A stretch of DNA of 64,000 bases from Rhizophlyctis rosea. Its lineage: Eukaryota > Chytridiomycota > Chytridiomycetes > Rhizophlyctidales > Rhizophlyctidaceae. The stretch is from positions 1 to 64,000 of the forward strand of contig JADGJC010000060.1 in assembly GCA_027596075.1 (NCBI GenBank). Reading direction: 5' to 3'. A program made the position numbers and the translations under genes. This document shows, one piece after another, positions 35,738 through 45,805 of the stretch. Numbering within the stretch: the first letter of the stretch is position 1; every line of letters starts with the position of its first letter. The notes below the pieces were generated by a model, which saw only the letters and a list, made by a program, of their open reading frames with translations, searched no databases and was not told where the DNA came from.

Positions 35738-38400
35738 ATGCCCTCCGCCATCTTTACTGCAATGATCGTGCTGGCGCTCGTATGCGTGGTCTTTCCCACG
35801 CGGGCAGCCGCCTTCGGTGCCGGCAACATCCCCTCCCTCTCAGAGTTGGAAGATCACGCTTTCCGACACGGAGATATTGAGGGTGGGCTTCCAGGGTTGA
35901 GGGAATTTGTGCTGAACTTCGGAAACTGACAGTTCCGTTATTTAGATATCTTGGCCCATATCGCACTTTCTTCCGGCGCCTTCGGACTCATTTCGAAGAA
36001 GTTCAAAGGATTGGACATTAAGCGAGTCTACTTCGGTAAGGTCTGCGAGCAGCCAGTACTGGAGGCTTTCAAACTGATATCGCTTGACGGCATAAACAGG
36101 AAACTGGCTCAGAGACTACTCCCAAGCAATCGACGTTGGAGCTCTGTCAAAAGTCAACAAGCAGACCCTGATGACTCTAGTAACCGTTTTGGGCTTCCTC
36201 GCCTTCAACTACGTCACGGAAGAATTTGAAGTGACGGAGCAACGTCTAGGATGCTACCGCGCCGAAGAACATATCGATAACCCAAAAGGCTATCCAGAGG
36301 ATGCCCAAAGTTATGATTCCCGTTTACGTGGTCCAGTAAATCCACGCGAACTCGAAATTGATCCTCGAACCGGCCTGAAAAACTATATCGCCAACGAACA
36401 AGGCGGATGGGCAACCTCCACTGCCTACGTCCGGCGATCCATCGAAATGTCCGTCCAAGCCGCACGTAACAATGATCAATATGAAGCTTTCCGGTGTTTG
36501 GGACAGGCGCTCCACACTTTGGAGGACTACCCGGCGCATAGCAATTTCGTAGAATTGTGCTTGATTGAGCTGGGCTATAACCGCGTGTTCCCTTTCGTCG
36601 GCGAAAGCACTGCCATCAGACAAGGGCGTAACGGCCCCATCTACCCCGTCATTACCGGAACATTCGGTGCAGCCGACTTTGTCCACTCCCTCCTCGGCGA
36701 AGCAACCGACCACGCCTCCCAAGCCTCCATCACTAACGTGAATGCCAAATTGGCAGAAGCGGAATCAGGACGTTCGGTTGGCGATGACGAATTGTTGAAT
36801 CTGTTGGGGCAGGTCCCGGGCATGGACGATTTCTCGAGGGAAATCAGAAGTGATGAACGGACCAGGGCGGCGCCGAATGCTTCTCCTGAGCAAATTAGGG
36901 GCGAAATATGGAAGTGGTTGGTGCTCCGTGACCAGATTGTGAAGAAGGTTGATCAGATCATTGCGAGTATTCCGGGGTTGGAGTGGCTTACGGAGAAAAT
37001 CAGTGAAGCGATCCAATTGTTCATTTGGGGAAAACTGGAGGTTTGTGTTATTTCTTTGTGGTATACGTCCAACCATGAAGACATATGATTGAGAATGGTT
37101 CGATCTTTCAGCCTTATTTGAGACCCATGATTTCCGAAGTTGTCAGCAAGCTGCAGTCTGCCTCGTCCGTGATTGTTGGTCAGGACACGCAAATGGAAGT
37201 TTTCAACAACCCGCGCTGCACCGATCCCACGCACTCGGTGTTGTCTAAGGATCATTTCGATTTGTACTTGAACGAGGTGAGTCTCGCACTATGCTTGTTC
37301 CCTGTCTATAATAAACTGCCAACTCACACCCACCCAAAAAGCCCGCAGGCAAAGTAGCCAAATACATTGTCCAAAACGTCGTCCCCGCCGTCGTCGCCGC
37401 CTGGTCCTCCGGCAACCCCTCCGACGCCGTCCGGATGGCCATGGAAGTCTTCGTCCACCCCGCCGACATGGGATTCCAAAAATCGCAATTCCAAATGGGG
37501 ATGATCAACGTCGTGCGCGAGTGGGCGAACGCCAATAGGGACGCGATCAATCATTTGGATAAGGGTAGTGTTATGGCGGGGAGGAATAAGAAGCATCCGA
37601 CGGGGAGTATTGGGGATATGCCGCCTTTGAGTGCTTTGCCGGGGCAGTTGGGGCTTACGCAGGCGCCGGGGAGGAGTGGACCGGGAGGTGGGGCGTCTTG
37701 GCAGCAGCCAGCGCAGCAGCCTCAGTATCAGCAGCAGCAGCAACAAGGGTACGGGCAGGGACAGGGATATTCTGGTGTTTCGCAGGCTCCGACTCAATCA
37801 CAATACGTGGAAGGGTGGCCCTCTGGTGGGACTGCGGCACCGTCACGTCCAGTTCAGCCGCAGCATGGGCAAGGTTACTCCGGCGGAGGAGGGTTCACGG
37901 GCATGTCGCAGCAGCCTCCGGTGCAGTCACAGTACGTAGAAGGCTATCCCGGCGGAGGACCCCAAGGAGGTCCGGGTCACCACCACGGCGGAGGCCCCCA
38001 AGGCGGCGGCGGCGGCCCACACCACCACCACCAACAGCAAAACGAAGGAGGGTACCCCGGCAGCGGCTCCAACTCCTACTTCCAATCCGGCCCACCACCA
38101 CCTCAACAATCAAACTACTTCGAAGGCTACCCCGGCGGAGCACCTTCCAACTCGTATTACCAGAACCCGCCACAACAAGGTTACGCTCCCCCACCCGGTC
38201 CGCCTCCACCACAAGGATACGGCTTCGCGCCGCCGCCTGGCCCGCCGCCTCCGCAGGGTTACGGTGGACCAGGCTTTGCTCCTCCTGAGCCTGGACCGGG
38301 GCAACCGCATGGGTATTACGGGACGGCGAGACCGTCGCAGGGGCCGCCGGCGCCGTATGGAGGTTACCCGGGTGGATATCCGGGCAATTACGGGCGCTAG
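35738..38400 (+). CDS. Het-C-like secreted/membrane-associated protein with Gly/Pro/Gln-rich tail
   Basis: Exons 35738-35882, 35946-36035, 36100-37040, 37112-37276, 37342-38400; 799 residues. Signal peptide MPSAIFTAMIVLALVCVVFP... then FGAGNIPSLSELEDHAFRHG and DIKRVYFGNWLRDYSQAID, the Het-C family opening. QALHTLEDYPAHSNFVELCL resembles a zinc-phospholipase-like His/Glu/Asp pattern. From about residue 558 the chain becomes repeats of YVEGYPGG/GWPSGG and PPPGPPPPQGYG. In Neurospora, het-c allele mismatch triggers heterokaryon incompatibility; homologues elsewhere have unknown housekeeping roles. The repeat-rich tail also matches the family habit of a Gly-rich C-terminus. Confidence 0.92.
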
Positions 38401-38612
38401 ATAGTGAGATTTGTTAGTTTAGGAGGGCGAGAGTGAGGTTTCTATGCATCGGGAGGGGAATAGTGGTTTTGCAAGGGTGAATGAAAGTGTGCACTTTCTC
38501 GTTTTTCATGTATTATAACCATCATACGGGAGAGGCTCTTTTTGATTTTTTGGGCATGGAGACTGTTATATTGAAAATGCTGATTTGATTGTCATTGTGG
38601 GTATCATGATCA

Positions 38613-39942
38613 TTATTTGGAGGTAGACGCCAACGTCCTTCCAGGTCCCGGGAATTTAGCATCCTGTCCCTCCGAGCTCTCCCCACCTGCCGTACCACCT
38701 CCACCCCCTCCCAAAAACGACGGCAAAGGTGGCCCACCGGGCGCTCCTGGCGTAGTCCATGGCGGCGATCTAGCAACCATCACGAAAGGCTGGGAATTAG
38801 AACAGAAGTTTCTGAGCTCTTCATTCACACAGAAATGCAGGCTGAAACTCACGCTGCATCATCATCCGCCAACCCCACAGCGCCCGTTCGGACGGGATCA
38901 TACGTAGGCAAGGTAGGACCTGGATGAGGGATGAAGGATCTCCGTTGAGCGAGGACATTGCCTGCGGCGCTGTGTTCGACCCTACTGGCGAGGGAGGAAG
39001 AGAGACGGAGACGGTTGATGTAGCCGGATAGGACTGCAAGAAAGCAATGTTATGCGTTGAGTTTCAATGCCTTTCAAGCGTCAGGGACGCGTTCACGTCC
39101 CCGAACGAGGAGAAAGATGCCTACATATCAGTCCAGCTAAGATACCACTCAAATGGCCCAAGAAACTCGCATTTTGGAAGATGAGTTGGGCTACGATGAG
39201 GAGGACCCATGGTGTGATTTGTGAGGGGATTGTCATCATCCCGAAAATACTGCGGACAGAATATGAAGATCTCAGTTACTGGATGAGAAAACGGGAGCGT
39301 GCAGCGAGAATGCACATACGTTCTAGGCGACGGCCGTTCATGAACATCAATAGTAATGAAAGCGAAGATCAGTCCAGATAGACCGACGGTGCATTCTGAT
39401 ACGTATCCTCCGGTTGCGGTTCTTGGTTTCTACAAAGTTGGTTAACAATCGACCACTCTCAAACGCGTTTTGAGGGTTTTCGCCTACCATTATGAAATCC
39501 GCAATCACGGCGATAAGACTATGCGGAATAGCCGTTATGGAGGGTAGTAAGAAAGCCATCTGAAGCGTCTGGAGTGTTCCATGTGCTTTTTCTATCCGGG
39601 GTGCGACGGTCAAGAAGGCTATGACATTCACGACGAGGTGGAAGGGGTTGGCGTGGAGGAAGGTTGCTGCGTTTGTTCGGTAGACTGTAGGTCCAAACAC
39701 CGCCGTTGTTAGTGTGTGTAAAGTCATCGTGGACGCGTTTTTAAGAGAGAAGAGCGCCACTTACTTAGACTTAGACCGGCGTTTGGAGCAAAGCATAGAC
39801 TTTCGATCCAGGTTGATCCGAAGATGAGACGGAGGAGTTCGATGAGTATGCATGCTCCGCTTATGAGTTGGGTTGCGAGGGGTAGACTGGAGAGGTGGCT
39901 ACGCGTTGTGGAGGAGATGTCGTGGATGTTTGAAAGCGGCAT
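38613..39942 (-). CDS. Rbd2-type rhomboid protease with C-terminal SHP box
   Basis: Exons 39942-39765, 39684-39488, 39429-39320, 39249-39125, 39033-38853, 38769-38613; 315 residues. Membrane helices include LATQLISGACILIELLRLIF and MAFLLPSITAIPHSLIAVIA. The nucleophile motif is VGLSGLIFAFITID (GxSG serine) and the catalytic His lies in ASFLGHLSGILAGLIF. The cytosolic tail ends KFPGPGRTLAS, fitting the SHP box (FxGxGxxL) that recruits Cdc48. In fission yeast, Golgi Rbd2 with such a box cleaves SREBP. The last splice uses acceptor GTTGCTAG; it was chosen because only this keeps frame into the SHP exon. Confidence 0.88.
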
Positions 39943-40196
39943 GGCTTCTACCTCTTTAGACGTTCAGCGTGGGAACGGCCTTGTTGAAGATTGGTTGGGG
40001 AGGAGGGAGGGAGAAAACCTCAGGAAGGAGGGCAGCTTCGACCCTTGGGTTGGAGAACACGATGACGATGGCACGTGCACACGCACGTCGTGGCCCAAAA
40101 ATCATCCCGGAAATTTTGGAGGTCGCGACTCGCGAACGCCATCTCGCACCCATTCTTTTCCCACAAATCCTTCCACCACCCCGTTGATAGACCAAG
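39943..40196. promoter_or_regulatory. Divergent promoter of rhomboid and thioesterase genes
   Basis: 254 bases between the two start codons. It contains a CACGTG palindrome within GGCACGTGCACACGCACGTC near 40071-40090, a candidate bHLH (Cbf1/SREBP-like) site. Function inferred from position. Confidence 0.5.
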
Positions 40197-41124
40197 ATGC
40201 CACCTCTCTCCAAGATCTTAGTCCCTCGATCCCTATCTACCTTCTCCATCCTCCGCTTCATACCCTCCCGACCCCTCTCAACTCCCGCCGCCACCTCCTC
40301 ACCTCCCCGTCCCTCCTCCAGACTTCCCGGCCTCCTCCTAGCCTTCGTCGCAGGAGCAGCCGCACCAACCTACTACTTCTACACCGAGCGGAACGAACTA
40401 GTTCCTTTCCACACGGACGACGAAGAAGCCGCCCATGCGGCACTCCTCGAAGCAGAGCGGGACCAGCACGAAATCGTAAAGCAACTGCGACAAGATAAAA
40501 ACCTACTAGAAACAGATCCATATTCATATTTAGACGGCGGGCGGTTACACCGGAACTTCACGGCGGGGCTTTTGAGGGGTAAGGGGAAGGTAGGCTTACT
40601 TCTCGGCATTCAACAGAATTCCTACTGGGATCAGACCTGTTGACACTCTTTGTACACAGTTCGCCCTCCGCCCAGCTCTTTTCCATAACGAAGAGCAAAC
40701 CGAGATCACAGCCGTAATACACGTTGGATCCCGTATGTGCGGACACGACGGCATCGTACACGGCGGTGTACTATCAACATTAATGGACGAGATGCTCGCT
40801 CGCGCGGTATGTATTCCCACCTCGACCGTCGCGTAACCTACTCCCCCTCTCCACAATACACTAACCCACCCCCACCAGACTATCCCCTCCCTCCCCAACG
40901 GCATGGGCTTCACGGCAAACCTAAACATAAACTTCCGCAAACCAGTCAGCAGCGACCAATTCCTAGTACTTCGTTCCCGCCTAAACAAAGTCGAAGGCCG
41001 GAAGGCCTTTGCCGAAGCATGGATCGAGTCCGTAGATGGCAAAACCAAGTTTGTAGACGCGACGGGGTTGTTTGTTAGTCCGAAGTCCATCCTATCGCAT
41101 CTAGTTCGGTGGAGACCGACGTGA
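40197..41124 (+). CDS. Mitochondrial hotdog-fold (4HBT) acyl-CoA thioesterase-like protein
   Basis: Exons 40197-40589, 40660-40806, 40879-41124; 261 residues. The Arg/Ser-rich start (MPPLSKILVPRSLSTFSILR) suggests mitochondrial import and is followed by one hydrophobic helix (LPGLLLAFVAGAAAPTYYF). The hotdog core shows CGHDGIVHGGVLSTLMDEML, with the HGG and Asp typical of THEM4-like thioesterases, and NLNINFRKPVSSDQFLVLRS as the second sheet. The likely reaction is hydrolysis of acyl-CoA in or at the inner membrane. Substrate unknown. Confidence 0.85.
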
Positions 41125-41406
41125 GGGTAATGGACATTCTAGACGTGTAGATTAGAGTATGATACGACAGGACAATGTTTACACGTAGCACGTTCTGGGC
41201 ACCGTATAGACTCCAAAGCATGCACCATGTAGATCTAGTTCAGGATAGTACCATTAGGCGAGTACTTCACGTATATAGAGCCACGCACCCCACCTTACAC
41301 ATCACATTCAACATGCACCTTGTCTTTCCACGTATGACACACGTTTTGGCATGCTATTTACAAAACTATATGTACAATAAGCTACGATGCTTGTCTCATG
41401 ATCTAT

Positions 41407-43027
41407 CTACACTTTGCCCGCACTAAGACTCTTCACTGCCTTTCTAAAGGTTTTGACTTCACATTTTGTGACTTTGCAAAGAGGCTTAAATGCCAATCTA
41501 TTGACATCGGGGAAGAAGACGAGACCTGATGCCTGTTCGAGCGCTGTGGGGAGGGAGTAAGTTGCATTAATCTTCAGTCGTATCGACCGCGGGATGTTAA
41601 TCACAGCTGCTTCGCAACTTTGCGCCGGCTAATGACTGTCAGAGACTCTTCAAAACCGTCGAATGAGGCGGCATCGCCTCATTCAACACGTAACACTGAG
41701 CAAGATGGTCCCATATCTTGCCGCCCGCCCTCCCACTCACCATCCAAAGGCATGACAAACTCCTCCAATGGCGTATTATCAATCGGTTGATTCGGTAGAA
41801 CAAAAGCACCCAGTGCTTGTCTATTCTTCTTGACTCCAAGAATTACTGGAAACCACTCACAACATCAGATCCGCTCAGCCTGTTCAATCATATGTTTCTC
41901 AGAAACACTATACCTTTATAGAAGTGTGTGGGAACAGCAGTATTTGGCGGGTCACCCAACACCTCATACTTGACGTAGAATTTACCGTCTTCCTCCTTTT
42001 TAGGCAAGTAGAGCGGACCAGTTACGACGTAAACGTCGTCGAACTCATGCGTCAGAGAGCGGGTGAAGTTTTCAAAGTGGAACCAGTAGCCGCGGTTGAA
42101 TCCTATACAGAAGTATGAGCTGCGGTATTACAATCAAGGCAGTCTTTTGGTTGCCGATAAGTTCGACGCGGGCGATACCTGGTCCCACTTGTGGTGAAAT
42201 ATTCGTCACTGGTACGAAGATGTATGGTTAGCATGTATGCGGATGAGAGATGAGAATCATACGCCGCCATCAATATACATACACAAGAACGTCTGATCAA
42301 CCGCCTCCTGTGAATCTCGCACGTCTGCTGCCGGCACCAGATGCCCTCTGTGAAGTGTAAAACCTGTGTTCAGATCACGTTCGTTTGGCCCATCCCTTAC
42401 CGTCCATGATTCCAACAATCAACTCACCGATCATATCCACTCCCCAAATAATCCCTCAGCTTCGCTCTGAACAACCGCGGAATGTCCAAATCCTCATGAA
42501 AAGCCGACTTGTGCCGATCCGGCACGCCCGCGTCCGCCTCGTCCGACAATTTACTTAGGTCGACGAGGGAAGCTACGGACGTGGGCGGGTTGGTTGGCGT
42601 CGGAGGATGGTGGAGTGAGCGAGCGGTTAGGTGTTCTGCTACCCAGTTGGGGTTACGGTTCGCGCGGTTGAAAGATGCGACTGCAATTTGCTGCGGTTAG
42701 CTGATCCGCAAAGCTGTCAAACTTGACCCACTGTACCATGCACGAACCATAAGCCTTTCTGTATAACACATCAGAAACTGGGCCGGGAAATCCATATTTC
42801 ATTATCTCTCGAGCGTTATATACGGGAGTCACTGGTGGAGAAGTGGGCGGTGCAGACGGGATGGTTGCAGGTTGGGACGGCACTGGCAGGGACGAGGTGG
42901 GAATGGTTGGTGGGGGAAGCGACGGAATTTGTGGTTTGTTTTGCGCTTTGGTGCAATAGAAGAAGGCCGCCACACCGCCAGCTAGTGCGCCCACAGCGAA
43001 GGATACAACCGTTTGGCCTCCTGCCAT
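41407..43027 (-). CDS. NUC1: Mitochondrial endonuclease G (NUC1-like)
   Basis: Multi-exon minus-strand gene. The start MAGGQTVVSFAVGALAGGVAAFFY gives a mitochondrial anchor, followed by a Pro-rich linker. The nuclease domain follows: REIMKYGFPGP, FNRANRNPNWVAEHLT, YLGSGYDRGHLVPAADVR (DRGH metal-binding active site), FLLTNISPQVGPGFNRGYW with the catalytic Asn, YVVTGPLYLPKKEEDGKFYV and LEQASGLVFFPDVN. The DRGH motif is assembled across an intron. EndoG is a non-specific DNase/RNase of the intermembrane space, acting in mtDNA turnover and cell death. First exon 43027-42748; later exon limits are approximate. No broken motif seen. Confidence 0.92.
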
Positions 43028-43329
43028 GTCGTCGATCTAGCTATTGATGCGTGCAGAGGATGGGAATGAACCGTGGGAAAGGGATTGTTTACCTGAGCTG
43101 AGGTTCTGCCAGCAACTTGCAATTTGGGCCGTCAAAGAGGCGCAGTCACCGCGCCTGATTATGAGAGCAAACAAGGGTCTTATGACCGCCAATCGCAGCA
43201 ATCAGAGCAAAAAAAACAAGAGGCAGCCGCCCTTCTCGCCCTTCTCTCTTCCCCCTTCACTTCTCCATCTGCAATCAATTCGAATACCCACAACAACGAA
43301 TCTGCACCAACATCAACAATAACATACGG

Positions 43330-43543
43330 GGAGCTCTGCGGTGTGTGTAATATGCGTTCGAGGTTTTCGGGTCCTGTACTACACACGATCCTTTTTGGAC
43401 GTGCGTCTTTCGCGACCGCTCATGAAAATGGGTTGGCCGAGTCATTGACATGCTCACGGGCCGGTATGGACGAACCGTATCGGATTCTGAGGCGCATTTT
43501 GCGAATCATCGTATCTCCAGTCTCTGTTTCGCGAGGTGGTGTG
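43330..43543 (+). repeat. Repeat family 2, copy 1
   Basis: Shares GGAGCTCTGCGGTGTGTGT, CCTTTTTGGAC, TTCGCGACCGCTCATG, GAACCGTATCGGATT and ATCGTATCTCCAGTCTCTGT with copies 2 and/or 3. It is followed within a few bases by copy 2 in tandem. Confidence 0.8.
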
Positions 43544-43555
43544 TAATGGTGTCAT

Positions 43556-43965
43556 CTGGATGGGTTCGGGTCCTGTACCAAACATGTTCCTTTTTTTGGA
43601 CATGCATCTTTCGCGACCGCTCATGAAAATGGGTTGGCCGAGTTATGACTGCTCACGGGCCGGTATGGACGAACCGTATCGGATTCCTGAAGGGGGCACT
43701 ATTGCATATCGCACGTCTCTGTCTTAAAGTCGCCTTTCTTGCGGTCCTACGTCTGCAGTCGGCAGCAAGTTTCGCAATCTGGAAGACTGGAATAGCCATC
43801 AGTCAAAAGGGGGTAGCTGCGTGATCGGGTTATCTTGACAGGTGTACTGATTATCGATTTCATGTGCACGGTTTGTTCCGCACGAAGTTCAAGACCCTGG
43901 ACCGGCACAGGGGTGACGTTTGTCGGCCGTAACGGAAGATTTTTCTCCAGGTGGGTGTTCAGATA
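43556..43965 (+). repeat. Repeat family 2, copy 2
   Basis: Starts TGGATGGGTTCGGGTCCTGT and repeats TTTCGCGACCGCTCATGAAA and CACGGGCCGGTATGGACGAA from copy 1. It ends with CAAGACCCTGGACCGGCACA and GGGTGACGTTTGTCGGCCG, a tail shared with copy 3. It lies 1.4 kb upstream of the cullin fragment and copy-A gene. Confidence 0.8.
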
Positions 43966-45407
43966 ACGTCAGGAGGTGTCGTTCCCCAATATACTAACGC
44001 CCTCCCATGCAGAAGTTTTCAATTGTATATGTCCCTCAATGCTGTCACTCAATGCACTACATACGAGAATATTGTCGTCTATGATGTGTTTTATAAAATA
44101 GTGCAATATATGTTTGCGTGTTTGTAATGTCAAACAGTTTTTTCTCCAATATCATTGAGGTCCATCAGAATGCATCCCTTGTGTTGCCATGGAAACTCAT
44201 CAAACGATATGATACATGGAAATTTTAGCGCCTTCCAAGTAGCCAATGTTGAAGTTGACATTGGATGTCAACTCTGGCATAGTGCCGTTGGTTGGTCCTG
44301 CAACTCCTGCCTCTTTGCAGAACTTGCAGACTGCTTCCTGGCAGGTCTTGGTGAAACCAACTCGCATCCAACAGTGTTCTCTTCCGTGCGCAGTATCATT
44401 CACATACTTCAGCATTGACAATATCATATGAGATATTAGTGCTGATAGCACAAAGCGGTTGCTGTGTGGGTAGAACTCTGAGCTACTCTTAGTGGAATTT
44501 GGAATGGGAACTGGTGGGTCATTTTGGTATGCGCACTGCGCACTGTGCGGGTGTGAGAGTTTCAAAGTTTGAGGTGTTACTATGTGTAATTGCACCCTCG
44601 ATTCAGAATATGAATGGGCTCCAAGCTCCGGAAGGCCGGCAAGTCGGGCCGGTATTGGTGTGTGACAACGTGTTCATTCATTTGGTGTCATCTAACAAAG
44701 CTTTGACGAATTGGCTGTGGACTGTCAGGTGGTTGTGTGTTCCAGCGCACTCATGACCTCAATCTGCCAACACCTCCCATACTTTCGTTCGCCAGACAGC
44801 AACCTGCCTACGATAGCTCACCCGGAGACCTCGATGCAAACACGCTGATAAACCTGCAACAGATGCACATCGGTAGCATGCTGGCGACGTGGATAGAGGG
44901 ACGGTCGCAGGAAGCTTGCCGACGGTAAGTAAGTCGCAGTCTTTCCAAGATGGCTCGAACCTTGTTGGAAGAGCACGCGAAGAGCTGACTCAACCGCTAA
45001 TGGTGACAGAAAGACCCCACTTGTTCCTATCTATATCTATCATATGACCAGTTAGTCCGCACGCCTCCACGACCGGTTGGCAAGCAATGGGTCTTTCTGT
45101 AATGGGTAAGTTTTTTTCGACTATGTTTACATTCTAGAGGAGCTGGTGGAGGACTTGGCAGTGTGTTTACACGCTAGTGAATCCATGTAAATTTCTGGAT
45201 AGGTTAGGGCGTGGCGCCCATGGGGCCAAAAAAAAATTTGTGTTATGTCATCATGTGCACCAATTGATTGACCATGACCATCCCACCCATAAATCAGGAC
45301 TTGTGTCCCTCAGTAACTTCGCCCTGGATCTTGAAGAACAGGCTATTGACTAGCGGTTTGGGTGCAAGCTTGACACTTCCTTCGCGACATTCCTTGAAAT
45401 CTTGTCT

Positions 45408-45787
45408 CTAGCGCACTTGAGCAGTCCTTTGGATCTGGAGCAGATGAGTGGTTTGGAGGAGGGGCTACAAGGCATCATGACAAACTTGGAAGGCGGCATG
45501 AGCTATGGCAAATACATGGATCCGTACACGTAAGTGCGCTGTATGGCGGAAGTATTCCATAGTCGGTGCCCGACTAACATTGTCTCGGTTCGTAGCTTGA
45601 TTTGCAACTACTGCATAAGCAGCCGGATGCAGACTGGTTTCACCGAACCCCTTGGCGCAAATGCAACAAATCGAGGCAAGTCTGATGAATGCTCTGTTGC
45701 GATGAAATTGTGAAAAACGTATTAATATGGGTTTCAGGAGCGAACCTGATGGGTGCTGATCTGTATAACAAATTGAAAGAGTAGGGT
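45408..45787 (+). pseudogene. Cullin N-terminal fragment (exons with in-frame stop)
   Basis: Three exon-like blocks bounded by GT-AG signals read LDLEQMSGLEEGLQGIMTNL / GGMSYGKYMDPYT, LICNYCISSRMQTG and ANLMGADLYNKLKE. These match the fungal CUL1 stretch around the YMxLYTxVYNYCTS motif and the following LYNKLKEY helix, with MDPYTLICNYCIS showing decay. The last block runs into TAG where cullins have Tyr. The frame then continues without a shift into the APC3-like sequence of the next gene. A cullin scaffold needs far more than this, so it is a fragment. Confidence 0.8.
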
Positions 45788-45805
45788 CAGGCGGAAGGAT
45801 GGGTG

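Larger units (their letters stand above)
43028..45407. other. Intergenic, 2.4 kb, with repeat family 2 and unassigned frames
   Basis: It contains two tandem copies of repeat family 2, described separately. A plus-strand frame at 44737-44928 (containing NLQQMHIGSMLATWIEG) ends on a GTAAG donor and could be an exon of an unrecognised fragment. A minus-strand 131-codon frame at 44200-44595 has a Cys-rich stretch (CWMRVGFTKTCQEAVCKFC) but no family match I know. Confidence 0.45.
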
